This document shows, piece by piece, positions 36,263 to 44,995 of a DNA stretch of 64,000 nt. Where the stretch lies: contig NZ_AP023273.1 of NCBI RefSeq assembly GCF_013426735.1, positions 620,001 through 684,000 of the forward strand, written 5' to 3'. Below the pieces are notes generated by a model. It saw nothing but the letters and a program-made list of their open reading frames with translations, was not told where the DNA came from and ran no database searches. Both the position numbers and the translations under genes were made by a program. Position 1 is the stretch's first letter. Every line of letters begins with the position of its first letter. This DNA is from Agrobacterium vitis. GTDB lineage: Bacteria > Pseudomonadota > Alphaproteobacteria > Rhizobiales > Rhizobiaceae.

Positions 36263-37304
36263 GATCATCACCGACAAGCCACCGCAGGCGGACCAGAAAA
36301 AGGGCCAGACAAAAGGACTGAGCGACCGGCAGAAGGATATCATACAGAAATTTGCAGCGCTTGGCTGCCTGGTCGTTCTGGCCGCCGTGTTTGCTCTTAC
36401 ATCCAATGCCTTCCTGAGCGTCAACAACGGCATGACGATTGCGCTTCAGGTAACGTCGATTGCCTTTCTCGGCATCGGGGCAACCTATGTCATCATCACC
36501 GGGGGCATTGATCTTTCGGTCGGCTCCGTGCTGGCGCTGGCCGGGGTGGTCGCCGCCCTTGCCGTCAAGGAACTCGGCGCGCCGGTGTGGATCGGCATGT
36601 TGCTCGGCGTTCTCACCGGCACGGCCTGCGGCGTCATCAATGGCCTGGTGATTACCAGGCTGAAGCTGCCGCCGTTCATTGCCACCCTTGGCATGATGCT
36701 GATTGCACGGGGCGTAGCGCTGCAAATTACCGGCGCACGGGCGGTCTCAGGCCTTGGGGAATCCTTCGGCGTTCTGGGCAACGGCTCGCTGCTGCGCTTT
36801 GAAAGCATCGACGATCAAGGATTTCCGCTGGTCAGCTTTCCGGGCATTCCCTATCCCGTGGTACTGATGGTCATCATTGCCGTGGCCGCAGCCTTCGTGC
36901 TGAACCGAACCGTGCTTGGCCGGCATATCTATGCCACCGGCTCGAATGCGGACGCCGCCCAGCTTTCAGGCGTCAATGTCGCCCGCGTCACCGCCTTCAC
37001 CTATATCGTTTCCGGCACGCTGGCCGGTCTCACCGGCTGCGTGCTGATGTCTCGTCTCGTCACCGCCCAGCCGAATGAAGGCGTGGCCTATGAGCTGGAT
37101 GCAATCGCTTCGGCAGTGATAGGCGGAACCTCGCTGATTGGCGGTGTCGGCACGATTTCCGGAACCTTCATCGGCGCCTTTGTCATCGGCATCCTGCGCA
37201 ATGGCCTGAACATGAACGGCGTCTCCGCCTTCACCCAGCAGATCATTATAGGCCTGGTCATTCTCGGCACCGTCTGGATCGACCAGATCCGCAATCGAAA
37301 ATAA
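36255..37304 (+). CDS. RbsC-type ABC permease, probable L-fucose importer
   Basis: A 349-residue inner-membrane permease of the BPD_transp_2 family with about ten hydrophobic helices. Family motifs: GATYVIITGGIDLSVGSVLALAG near residue 75-97 and NRTVLGRHIYATGSNADAAQLSGVN near 215-240. The ATG overlaps the ATPase stop by 8 bases. A small hairpin CCCGCC-GTCA-GGCGGG (37307-37322) follows its stop. Confidence 0.93.
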   Translation: MAEIITDKPPQADQKKGQTKGLSDRQKDIIQKFAALGCLVVLAAVFALTSNAFLSVNNGMTIALQVTSIAFLGIGATYVIITGGIDLSVGSVLALAGVVAALAVKELGAPVWIGMLLGVLTGTACGVINGLVITRLKLPPFIATLGMMLIARGVALQITGARAVSGLGESFGVLGNGSLLRFESIDDQGFPLVSFPGIPYPVVLMVIIAVAAAFVLNRTVLGRHIYATGSNADAAQLSGVNVARVTAFTYIVSGTLAGLTGCVLMSRLVTAQPNEGVAYELDAIASAVIGGTSLIGGVGTISGTFIGAFVIGILRNGLNMNGVSAFTQQIIIGLVILGTVWIDQIRNRK

Positions 37305-37401
37305 TACCCGCCGTCAGGCGGGGACAGAACGAACATGGGAAGGGAGGAGCCTTCCCCCGCATCGGTCCCCGGCAGGGCCCGTCACACTGAGGAGGAAAAA
37401 T

Positions 37402-38343
37402 ATGCGTAAACTAGCCTTGGCCCTTGCGGCTTCAGTCTTTACACTGTCGGGCGCGCTCACCGCTTCGGCGGGCGAAATCGCCGTGATCGTCAAGACCGTC
37501 AACTCCACCTTCTGGCAGAACGTCCAGAAGGGCGCGGATGCCGCGATTGGCAAGCAGAAGGCGCACACGATGACCTTCCAGGGTCCGGCTGCGGAATCCG
37601 CCATTGCCGATCAAGTCAACATGGTCGAAAACGCCGTGAACCGGAAGGTCGATGCCATCCTGCTTGCGCCATCCGACCCGGACGCACTGGTTCCGGCGGT
37701 GAAGAAGGCCTGGGAAGCCCGCATTCCCGTCGTCATCATTGACTCGATGCTCTCGAAGGATGCCGAGAAATATTACCAGGCCTTCCTGGCAACGGACAAC
37801 AAGGCCGCCGGCGAACTGGCGGCCAAGGCGATGATCCAGAAGGTCGGAACCGAAGGCAAGATCGCCGTGATGTCGTATGTTGCAGGTGCCGGTTCCGAAA
37901 TCGGCCGTGTTGGCGGTTTTACCGACTATATCAAGGCCAACTCGAAACTCCAGATCGTCGGTCCCTACTATTCGCAGTCGCAAATGGCGACCGCATTGAA
38001 CCAGACGACCGACGTTCTTGCTGCCAATGCCGATCTGAAGGGCATTTTCGGAGCCAATGAACCTACTGCCATCGGCATGGGCCGGGCGATCAAACAGGCT
38101 GGCAAGACTGGCAAGCTCGTCGCTATCGGCTTTGACGGCAACCAGGACCTTCAGGAATTCGTCAAGGACGGCACGCTGGAAGCCACCGTCGTCCAGGGTT
38201 CCTATCAGATGGGTGAAAAGGGCGTGGATACGCTTTTGAAGCTTCTCTCGAAGGAAAAGGTCGAAAAATTCATCGATACCGGCGTCGTGGTCGTCACCAA
38301 GCAGAACATCGACAAGCCAGAAGCCAAGAACGTTCTTTACTAA
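37402..38343 (+). CDS. RbsB-type ABC sugar-binding protein, probable L-fucose importer
   Basis: A 313-residue periplasmic binding protein (Peripla_BP_4). The signal peptide is obvious (MRKLALALAASVFTLSGALTASA, cleavage near residue 23). The sugar-binding fold is typical: VKTVNSTFWQNVQKGA, AILLAPSDPDALVPAVKKAW, VVIIDSML, AVMSYVAGAGSEIGRVGGF, IFGANEPTAIGMG, AIGFDGNQDLQEFVKDG. GAGGA precedes the ATG. Context with fucose-catabolic enzymes suggests L-fucose or a close relative as ligand; it could also be L-galactose or D-arabinose. Confidence 0.9.
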   Translation: MRKLALALAASVFTLSGALTASAGEIAVIVKTVNSTFWQNVQKGADAAIGKQKAHTMTFQGPAAESAIADQVNMVENAVNRKVDAILLAPSDPDALVPAVKKAWEARIPVVIIDSMLSKDAEKYYQAFLATDNKAAGELAAKAMIQKVGTEGKIAVMSYVAGAGSEIGRVGGFTDYIKANSKLQIVGPYYSQSQMATALNQTTDVLAANADLKGIFGANEPTAIGMGRAIKQAGKTGKLVAIGFDGNQDLQEFVKDGTLEATVVQGSYQMGEKGVDTLLKLLSKEKVEKFIDTGVVVVTKQNIDKPEAKNVLY

Positions 38344-38350
38344 TGTAATT

Positions 38351-38381
38351 GCGGCACGCGGGTTTCTCCCGCGTGCCGTTT
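38351..38381 (+). terminator. Intra-operon stem-loop after the binding-protein gene
   Basis: A perfect 11-bp GC-rich stem CGGCACGCGGG (38352-38362) / CCCGCGTGCCG (38368-38378) with a TTTCT loop, followed by a short T stretch. It sits between the binding-protein stop and the aldo/keto reductase start. Such hairpins after binding-protein genes typically attenuate downstream transcription and stabilise the upstream mRNA. Confidence 0.75.
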
Positions 38382-38411
38382 CCCCGGATTTTCCAGTGTA
38401 TAGGCAGGACA

Positions 38412-39416
38412 ATGCAGGTCAACGACAGGCGCACGCTGCGCAATCGCGATGTTTCCTTCACGGTGATGGGTCTGGGCTGTGCGCAGATGGGCAATCTCTA
38501 TCGCTGGACGAGTTATCAGGAAGCGCTCGGGGCCTTCGATGCCGCCTGGGATGCGGGCATTCGTTACTTCGATACCGCACCCTTCTATGGCTACACCCGC
38601 TCCGAACGCAGGCTCGGAACGATGCTGACCGAGCATGAGCGCGCAGACTACGTGCTCTCCACCAAGGTGGGCCGCGTGATGGTCCCCGATGAGACCGTCG
38701 GACCAGAGGAAGACACCTATATTCAGCCCCTGCCCTTCCGTCCGGTCTACGATTACACCTATGACTCCATTCTGAAATCCTTTGAAGCAAGCCAGCAGCG
38801 CACGGGCGTGCTGAAGCCTGACATTCTCTATGTCCACGACATCGGCCAGATGACGCATGGTGACAAGCACGGGCATTATTGGGAACAGTTGACCAAGGGC
38901 GGCGGTTTCAAGGCGCTCGGTCAATTGCGCGACGCTGGCCTCGTCAAGGCCATCGGCCTCGGTGTCAATGAGTGGCAGGCGGTCTGGGATGCCATGGATG
39001 CCTTCGATATCGATGTCGCCATGCTGGCCGGGCGCTATACGCTGCTGGAACAGGACAGCCTGACGCTGCTTGACCGGGCGGAAAAAGCCAATGTTGGGAT
39101 CGTCGTGGCCGGGGTCTTTAATTCGGGCCTGCTGGCGGGAAACCGCAAGTTCAACTATGCCGAGGCACCCGCCGACATTCTTGCCCGCGTCGCCGAAATC
39201 GAAGCGGCATGTGCCGCTGAAGGCGTTTCGCTACAGGCGGCGGCCTTGAATTTTCCGCTGCTGCATCCCGCCGTCGTCTCCGTGGTATCCGGCGTCCGCA
39301 ACGCCGAGCAGATCAGTGCCAACGTCGCCTGGATGCAGGAAGACGTCCCCTCCTCCGTGTGGCGATCCCTGAAGGACAAGGGCATTATCGCCGATGGCGT
39401 CCCAATCGGAGCGTGA
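38412..39416 (+). CDS. Aldo/keto reductase, probable L-fucose (D-threo-aldose) 1-dehydrogenase
   Basis: A 334-residue NAD(P)-dependent enzyme predicted to oxidise L-fucose to the fuconolactone. The aldo/keto reductase tetrad is visible: Asp and Tyr in DTAPFYGYTRSER, Lys in STKVGRVM, His in ILYVHDIGQ. The large loop with PLPFRPVYDYTYDSILKSFEAS is typical of the D-threo-aldose 1-dehydrogenase group. The ATG at 38412 gives the family start. It is 2 bases from the fuconolactonase gene, as expected for consecutive steps. Confidence 0.85.
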   Translation: MQVNDRRTLRNRDVSFTVMGLGCAQMGNLYRWTSYQEALGAFDAAWDAGIRYFDTAPFYGYTRSERRLGTMLTEHERADYVLSTKVGRVMVPDETVGPEEDTYIQPLPFRPVYDYTYDSILKSFEASQQRTGVLKPDILYVHDIGQMTHGDKHGHYWEQLTKGGGFKALGQLRDAGLVKAIGLGVNEWQAVWDAMDAFDIDVAMLAGRYTLLEQDSLTLLDRAEKANVGIVVAGVFNSGLLAGNRKFNYAEAPADILARVAEIEAACAAEGVSLQAAALNFPLLHPAVVSVVSGVRNAEQISANVAWMQEDVPSSVWRSLKDKGIIADGVPIGA

Positions 39417-39418
39417 CC

Positions 39419-40231
39419 ATGATCATCGATGCCCATCAGCATTTCTGGCTCATGAAAAACCGGCAAGGCCAATGGCCTCCGCCGGAGCTTGCCGCCATCT
39501 ACCGGGACTTCGGGACCGTAGACTTAGAGCCGCAACTGTCAGCGACGGGCGTTGGGGGAACGGTTCTGGTTCAATCACTGCCGAGCATCGATGACACGCA
39601 ATTCCTGCTGGATCTGGCGCAACACCATGATTTCATTCTCGGCGTGGTGGGCTGGATTGACCTGAAGGCGGCGGATGCGGCCACTCTCATCACGGAACTG
39701 GCGACCTATCCAAAGCTGAAGGGCCTGCGCCCGATGGTGCAGGATATTGCCGAGGATGACTGGATCGACGATCCCGCACTCGACCCGGCCATCGGGGCGA
39801 TGCTGGCGTCAGATCTCACCTTCGATGCTCTGGTTCTGCCCCGCCATCTCGCACCATTGGAGAGGTTTGCGCGCCGTCATCCCGCTCTGCCTATCGTCAT
39901 TGATCACGGTGCAAAACCCGTCATCGCGCAAGGGCTCTACAGCGACTGGCGCACGGCCATGACACGGCTTGCCGATCTGGAAAACATCTCCTGCAAACTG
40001 TCCGGCCTGCTGACCGAAGCCGGTTCGCAGCAGCCCGAAGCCATTCGCCCCTATGCCGAAACGATCCTCGAACTTTTCGGGGCGGACCGGGTGATGTGGG
40101 GCAGCGACTGGCCGGTACTGAACCTCGTCAGCGATTACCAAAGCTGGTTTGCCCAGGCCCGGGCCATCGTGCCGGAAGCCACCCATGATCGGGTGTTTTG
40201 TGAAAATGCCCGCCGCTTCTATGGCCTTTGA
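39419..40231 (+). CDS. Amidohydrolase, probable L-fuconolactonase
   Basis: A 270-residue TIM-barrel hydrolase of the Amidohydro_2 family. It should open L-fucono-1,5-lactone to L-fuconate. Motifs: IIDAHQHFWLM (metal ligands) at the N-terminus, GWIDLKAADA, LKGLRPMVQD, IVIDHGAKP, and MWGSDWPVLN near the C-terminus. It starts 2 bases after the aldose dehydrogenase. The assignment rests on family and on the neighbouring dehydrogenase and dehydratase. Confidence 0.86.
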   Translation: MIIDAHQHFWLMKNRQGQWPPPELAAIYRDFGTVDLEPQLSATGVGGTVLVQSLPSIDDTQFLLDLAQHHDFILGVVGWIDLKAADAATLITELATYPKLKGLRPMVQDIAEDDWIDDPALDPAIGAMLASDLTFDALVLPRHLAPLERFARRHPALPIVIDHGAKPVIAQGLYSDWRTAMTRLADLENISCKLSGLLTEAGSQQPEAIRPYAETILELFGADRVMWGSDWPVLNLVSDYQSWFAQARAIVPEATHDRVFCENARRFYGL

Positions 40232-40245
40232 GGGACTCATAATAC

Positions 40246-40367
40246 CAAGTCTCGAAGATGCTCACGCATCCTCGACTTGAAAAAGTTTCGAATATCTCAA
40301 ATGCATCAAGGGCTTGAGATATTCGAAAGTGGTATACGAAGAGTCATTTTCAATGACTCTTCGTATA
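40246..40367. repeat. Cluster of three hairpins inside the fucose operon
   Basis: Three consecutive inverted repeats fill the gap after fuconolactonase. Hairpin 1 (40246-40279) is imperfect, with CAAGTC/GACTTG ends and a GATGC/GCATC core. Hairpin 2 has perfect 15-bp arms, TTTCGAATATCTCAA (40286-40300) and TTGAGATATTCGAAA (40314-40328). Hairpin 3 has perfect 16-bp arms, 40333-40348 and 40352-40367, around a 3-base loop. The arrangement looks like a mobile intergenic mosaic element of the rhizobial type; it may also process or stabilise the operon mRNA. Confidence 0.75.
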
Positions 40368-40473
40368 ATGACCCGTTTTTAAGTGAGCAGAAGAAGGCAC
40401 CAATGCTTGTTTCAATTTGCAGGCCCGGCTCGAAAGCGCATCATCGCTTTGCAGACCTGCCCGAGAGGCTGAT

Positions 40474-41763
40474 ATGACCCGCATTACCAATCTACATGTT
40501 TTCGACCTGCGCTTTCCGACATCCGCAAGCCTCGACGGCTCCGATGCCATGAACCCGGACCCGGATTATTCGGCAGCCTACGTGGTCCTCGAAACGGATG
40601 AGCCGGGCCTGGAAGGCCATGGACTCACCTTCACCATTGGCCGCGGCAACGATATCTGCTGTATGGCAATCAAGGCCATGCGCCATCTGGTGGTGGGCGT
40701 GGATCTCGCAGAAGTGCGCGCAGCACCTGGCCAGTTCTGGCGAAAGCTGACCGGCGATAGCCAGTTGCGGTGGATCGGACCTGATAAGGGTGCCATGCAT
40801 CTGGCAACAGGCGCTGTCGTCAATGCCTTCTGGGATGCCATGGCAAAGCAGGCCGGTCTGCCGGTTTGGCGGTTCGTATCGACCATGTCGCCGGAGGAAA
40901 TCGCCGACATCGTCGATTATCGCTATCTCACCGATGCACTGACCCGTGAGGAAGCTGTCGATATCCTGCGCAAGGCGGAAGACGGCAAGGGGGACCGCAT
41001 CGCGCTTCTCAAAAAGCAAGGCTATCCCTGCTACACAACCTCGGCCGGATGGCTGGGATATGACGATGACAAGCTGCGCCGTCTGGCACAGGACGCCATC
41101 GACCAGGGTTTCAATCATATCAAGATGAAGGTTGGACGTGATCTCGAGGACGACATTCGTCGCCTGACGATTGCCCGCGAGGTGATCGGGCCGGACCGTT
41201 ATCTGATGGTCGATGCCAATCAGGTCTGGGAAGTCGGACAGGCCATCGACTGGATGAAAAAGCTCGCCTTTGCCAAACCTTTTTTCATCGAGGAGCCAAC
41301 CAGCCCGGACGATGTGGCAGGGCACCGCAAGATCCGCGATGCCATTGCGCCGATCAAGGTCGCAACCGGCGAGATGTGCCAGAACCGCATCATGTTCAAG
41401 CAATTCATCACCGAGGGGGCGATCGACATCGTGCAAATCGATTCCTGCCGGATGGGCGGGCTCAACGAAGTTCTGGCCGTGCTGTTGCTGGCTGCGAAAT
41501 ACGAAAAGCCCGTCTGGCCACATGCTGGTGGCGTCGGGCTGTGTGAATATGTCCAGCATCTTTCGATGATCGACTACATCGCGGTCTCCGGCAGCAGAGA
41601 GGGCCGCGTGATCGAATATGTAGACCATCTGCACGAGCACTTCATCGATCCCTGCGTCATCCAGAACGCCGCCTACATGCCACCGTCCCGTCCCGGCTTT
41701 TCCATCGAGATGAAGCCGGAATCGATTGCTGGCTATACGTTCCCCACGCCAAAGGCAGTCTGA
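40474..41763 (+). CDS. L-fuconate dehydratase (enolase superfamily)
   Basis: A 429-residue enolase-superfamily dehydratase that converts L-fuconate to 2-keto-3-deoxy-L-fuconate, needing Mg2+. The N-terminus TRITNLHVFDLRFPTSASLDGSDAMNPDPDYSA is characteristic of FucD. Catalytic features: KMKVG lysines near residues 217-219, metal ligands in VDANQVW (about 247) and EEPTSPDD (about 273), and the general base histidine in PHAGGVGL (about 350). GAGAGG precedes the ATG at 40474. It is the strongest marker that this operon handles L-fucose. Confidence 0.93.
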   Translation: MTRITNLHVFDLRFPTSASLDGSDAMNPDPDYSAAYVVLETDEPGLEGHGLTFTIGRGNDICCMAIKAMRHLVVGVDLAEVRAAPGQFWRKLTGDSQLRWIGPDKGAMHLATGAVVNAFWDAMAKQAGLPVWRFVSTMSPEEIADIVDYRYLTDALTREEAVDILRKAEDGKGDRIALLKKQGYPCYTTSAGWLGYDDDKLRRLAQDAIDQGFNHIKMKVGRDLEDDIRRLTIAREVIGPDRYLMVDANQVWEVGQAIDWMKKLAFAKPFFIEEPTSPDDVAGHRKIRDAIAPIKVATGEMCQNRIMFKQFITEGAIDIVQIDSCRMGGLNEVLAVLLLAAKYEKPVWPHAGGVGLCEYVQHLSMIDYIAVSGSREGRVIEYVDHLHEHFIDPCVIQNAAYMPPSRPGFSIEMKPESIAGYTFPTPKAV

Positions 41764-41816
41764 CGCGTCAGCTTCCCAACACGCGACCCGTCATCCACTG
41801 AATAAAGGACATCCTG

Positions 41817-42830
41817 ATGAAAGCGCTCATCTGCGAAGAACCCGGCCGCCTCTCCCTTATCGAGCGCGCGCCGCCACCGCGTGCAGAAAACGAGGTTCTC
41901 GTGCGCATCCGCCATGTCGGTATCTGTGGCACGGATTTTCACATCTATGCGGGCAAGCATCCCTTCCTGGAATATCCTCGCGTCATGGGACATGAATTGT
42001 CGGGAACGGTTGCGGAGGCGCCCGCAGGCAGCCGGCTGAAGACCGGGGATGCCGTCTATATTGTCCCCTATCTGTCCTGCGGTGCCTGCCATGCCTGCCG
42101 CAAGGGTTTGTCGAATGCCTGCCAGAATATCCGGGTTCTTGGCGTTCACTGTGATGGCGGCATGGCCGAATATGTGAGCGTGCCAGAAGAAAACGTCGTA
42201 CCAACGGGTGGCATTTCACTCGCTGACGCCGCGATGATCGAGTTTCTGGCCATCGGGGCTCATGGTGTCAAACGCGGTAACATCGGACACGAGGATCGTG
42301 TTCTCGTCACCGGTTCCGGGCCGATCGGCATGTCGGCAATCATCTTTGCCAAGGCAAGAGGCGCGCATGTGACTGTTATGGATACCCGCGAGGATCGCCT
42401 GGCCTTTGCCGTGGATCGCCTCATGGCGGATCAATCGCTGTTTGCCGATACTTCCGCCGAGGCCGAAGTCGAGCGGATGACGGGTGGCGATGGTTTCGAT
42501 GTGGTGATCGATGCCACCGGCAATGCCATTCCGATGCAGCGCGGTTTCAATTTCCTCGCCCACGGCGCACGCTACGTCCTGCTCTCCGTCGTTCGTCAGG
42601 ACATCACCTTCTCTGATCCGGAATTCCACAAGCGCGAGGCAACGCTGATTGCCAGCCGCAATGCCCAACCCGACGATTTTGCCGAAGTCGTCCGCCAGAT
42701 TGAGGCTGGCAAGGTGCCGACGCGGGCTTTGAACACCCATACCGGCCACCTTGATGATGGCGTCAAGCTTTTTAAGGAATGGTCCCAGCCTCAAGCCGGT
42801 GTGATCAAGGCCATCCTGGAGATTGGCTAG
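41817..42830 (+). CDS. Zinc-dependent alcohol dehydrogenase, possible 2-keto-3-deoxy-L-fuconate dehydrogenase
   Basis: A 337-residue medium-chain dehydrogenase. Catalytic zinc ligands are in GICGTDFH and GHELSG. The structural zinc site is the four cysteines of CGACHACRKGLSNAC. The Rossmann motif is VTGSGPIGMSAI. It ends the plus-strand fucose operon, 53 bases after the dehydratase. Known L-fucose pathways use a short-chain dehydrogenase for oxidation of 2-keto-3-deoxy-L-fuconate; here a zinc enzyme sits in that place, so the role is inference. Confidence 0.86.
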   Translation: MKALICEEPGRLSLIERAPPPRAENEVLVRIRHVGICGTDFHIYAGKHPFLEYPRVMGHELSGTVAEAPAGSRLKTGDAVYIVPYLSCGACHACRKGLSNACQNIRVLGVHCDGGMAEYVSVPEENVVPTGGISLADAAMIEFLAIGAHGVKRGNIGHEDRVLVTGSGPIGMSAIIFAKARGAHVTVMDTREDRLAFAVDRLMADQSLFADTSAEAEVERMTGGDGFDVVIDATGNAIPMQRGFNFLAHGARYVLLSVVRQDITFSDPEFHKREATLIASRNAQPDDFAEVVRQIEAGKVPTRALNTHTGHLDDGVKLFKEWSQPQAGVIKAILEIG

Positions 42831-42896
42831 GTTCAGTGATTGGCAATTCGGGAGAAAGACCGCACTTGAACCTGCCTGTTCTTTCGTGTCCTACAC

Positions 42897-43505
42897 TCAA
42901 CAAAATCCGTTGAGCTTAAGGATTTTATGGGCGTCGATCGAAGCCTGAAGCTTATCCTCGGAGTTTCGATCGCCGTTATTTGCATCCGGATGATGCATTT
43001 TGAGCTTCTGCTTATAGCGGCTTCTGATCTCTTCCGGCGTTGCATCCGGCGAAAGGCCAAGGGTCTCGAAAGCCTTTGCTTCCAGCACCTTGAGCTTACG
43101 ACGCTGAGTATCCAATTTTTCCGCCTGGCGCTGTGCAGCGCTTTTACGTGCGTTTGTCGCCTTTGCAGAGCCGGAGCGGGCCGTAGAAGGGAGCGGAATT
43201 TCCGACGGCTTATTGACGCTGGTCCCCCACGTCTGCAGCTTGCCGCTCGCCGCATCCTTCTGATAGCGCGCCGTTACAGGGTCGGAGAGATTCGGTGCGA
43301 AATTGTAACCTTTGGTGTAGGTTTTCACATGATCGGCACAGAACAGCAGATAGAGGCCCTCGGCAATTTGGCCGACAGGAGCGCGATGCGTTCCAGCCTT
43401 GTCGCAGCCATCCCATTGGCATTTCGGGCCTGTCGATCCACGGTCTGGAGCAGGCTTTTTACGTGTCGACCGGAGGCCAACAAAAATCTTTGAATCAGAG
43501 GTCAT
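42897..43505 (-). CDS. C-terminal J-domain protein with a putative zinc site
   Basis: A 202-residue protein. The last third is a J domain (AFETLGLSPDATPEEIRSRYKQKLKMHHPDAN) with the HPD motif at about 172-174, which stimulates DnaK ATPase. The N-terminal half has CQWDGC (Cys 29 and 34) and CADH (Cys 56, His 59), a possible small zinc site, then a basic helix rich in K and R (about 115-145). No membrane segment is seen. It is convergent with the fucose operon and is not obviously functionally linked to it. Confidence 0.85.
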   Translation of the reverse strand: MTSDSKIFVGLRSTRKKPAPDRGSTGPKCQWDGCDKAGTHRAPVGQIAEGLYLLFCADHVKTYTKGYNFAPNLSDPVTARYQKDAASGKLQTWGTSVNKPSEIPLPSTARSGSAKATNARKSAAQRQAEKLDTQRRKLKVLEAKAFETLGLSPDATPEEIRSRYKQKLKMHHPDANNGDRNSEDKLQASIDAHKILKLNGFC

Positions 43506-43624
43506 GCTGCCTTATATGGCTTTACCGCTGCGGTCGGCAAGGAATTTGGACAAGGGTGCTTTACAGAAAATGCGTCAGCCGTCACGATTGGTTGACCAGT
43601 CAAGATAAGCGGCACTTCATCAGG

Positions 43625-44995
43625 TTATTGGACGGAACCTTTGGCGGCTGGAAGTGCAAGCACCGCACGCAGGCCAGTCGGGTCAATCCGCTCCAGTTCA
43701 AACGATCCCCCATAGAGACCGGCCATTTCCGTTACAATCGTCAGACCAAAACCATCGCCAGGAACCCGTTCGTCTTCCCGAACCCCAGGCAGTAGAACTG
43801 TATGGAGACGCTCCAACGGGATGCCGGGGCCATCGTCTTCGACGCTGATCCTCACCATGGGTCCATCCCGCTCAGCAAGAACTGAAACATGCTCCGATGC
43901 CCACTTGAAGGCGTTGTCGATCAGGTTGCCCAACATCTCCTCGACATCCTTGTCGTCGCAGGCGACACACAATCCATCCGCCACTTCGGTTTGAAAGGTG
44001 ATGCCACGATCCGCATGGATCAGGCTGATCGCGCCATAGACGTCGGCAATTGACTGAGCCACATTGGTGCGCGCAACCGAAGCCGCCGATGCCATCACCC
44101 GACGGGCGGCACTGAGATGGTGCTTGATCCTGTTGTCTATTTTAGCGACGAGGTCGCGCAGCGAACCGTCCTGATCGTTGCCGCTATCAAGCGCCAGCAG
44201 CAGGCTGGCGACGGGTGTCTTCAATCCGTGCGCCAGATTGGCAAATTGAATGCGTGTTGCGGCCAGTCTCTCGTCATTGGCCTCAATCAACGCATTGGTC
44301 TTTGATGCCAGTGGCGCGAGTTCGATGATGGGCATATCGGGAAGCCGAGACCTTTCTCCACGATTGATGGCGTCGATGTCGGCTGCCATCGATGTGAGGG
44401 GGCGAAGGCCAAAGCGGATCTGCCAGAGCGTGCCGATCATCAGCACAGCGCCCAACAGCAGCATGCTGGGTGCCAGCCACAGCAAAGCGCGAATAGCGGG
44501 ATCGGCGAGCGCTGCTTGAGGCGCGGACACTGTAATCGTCATGATGGCGCCACCGACATCACGGGTGCTCTGACGCAAATAGAGCGTTCGCCCATGGTCA
44601 TGACCCTCTCCAGGGGTCGGCGTGGCGGTGATCATCTGGAAGAAATCTTGGCTTAGTGGCGGAGTGTCTATGGTTCCACCCAACAGCGAACGTGAGGTGA
44701 GCTGCTGCCCCATGCTCTCGATCTGCCAATACCAGCCTGATCCGGGGCGATCGAACGGCGGTGCGTCCAGCGGTGTGGAAAGCGTGAGCCTACCGCCTTT
44801 ATCCCGCACCACCGCACTGGCTAGCGCGCTGATCTGGGTATCGAGGCGCTGATCGATCTGCTCGCGGATGACGGTTTTGAGCGCCAACCACAGAACGGCA
44901 GACGCCACCACGAGGGCCAAAGTCACGAAGATGCCGGAAAAAATCAGCAGTCGTCCGGCAATTGATCTGGGGCGGTTGAGCGTAGGAAATGTCAT
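43625..44995 (-). CDS. Sensor histidine kinase of a two-component system
   Basis: A 456-residue membrane kinase. Transmembrane segments near 14-40 and 168-192 flank a periplasmic sensor domain. Then come HAMP, a phosphoacceptor helix with FANLAHGLKTP (His 256, PhoQ-like H-box form), the N box LGNLIDNAFKWA, and the G box VEDDGPGIPLERL. It overlaps the response regulator gene by 4 bases (ATGA). The signal is unknown; acidic and histidine residues (GEGHDHG) near residue 130 could bind cations. Confidence 0.92.
   Translation of the reverse strand: MTFPTLNRPRSIAGRLLIFSGIFVTLALVVASAVLWLALKTVIREQIDQRLDTQISALASAVVRDKGGRLTLSTPLDAPPFDRPGSGWYWQIESMGQQLTSRSLLGGTIDTPPLSQDFFQMITATPTPGEGHDHGRTLYLRQSTRDVGGAIMTITVSAPQAALADPAIRALLWLAPSMLLLGAVLMIGTLWQIRFGLRPLTSMAADIDAINRGERSRLPDMPIIELAPLASKTNALIEANDERLAATRIQFANLAHGLKTPVASLLLALDSGNDQDGSLRDLVAKIDNRIKHHLSAARRVMASAASVARTNVAQSIADVYGAISLIHADRGITFQTEVADGLCVACDDKDVEEMLGNLIDNAFKWASEHVSVLAERDGPMVRISVEDDGPGIPLERLHTVLLPGVREDERVPGDGFGLTIVTEMAGLYGGSFELERIDPTGLRAVLALPAAKGSVQ

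Noticed and set aside
37432..38412. Minus-strand frame opposite the fucose binding-protein gene
   Set aside because: Antisense shadow of a gene with clear signal peptide and sugar-binding motifs.
40333..40367. Part of a CRISPR array
   Set aside because: The hairpins near 40.3 kb have different arm sequences and no regular repeat-spacer spacing; no cas genes are present.
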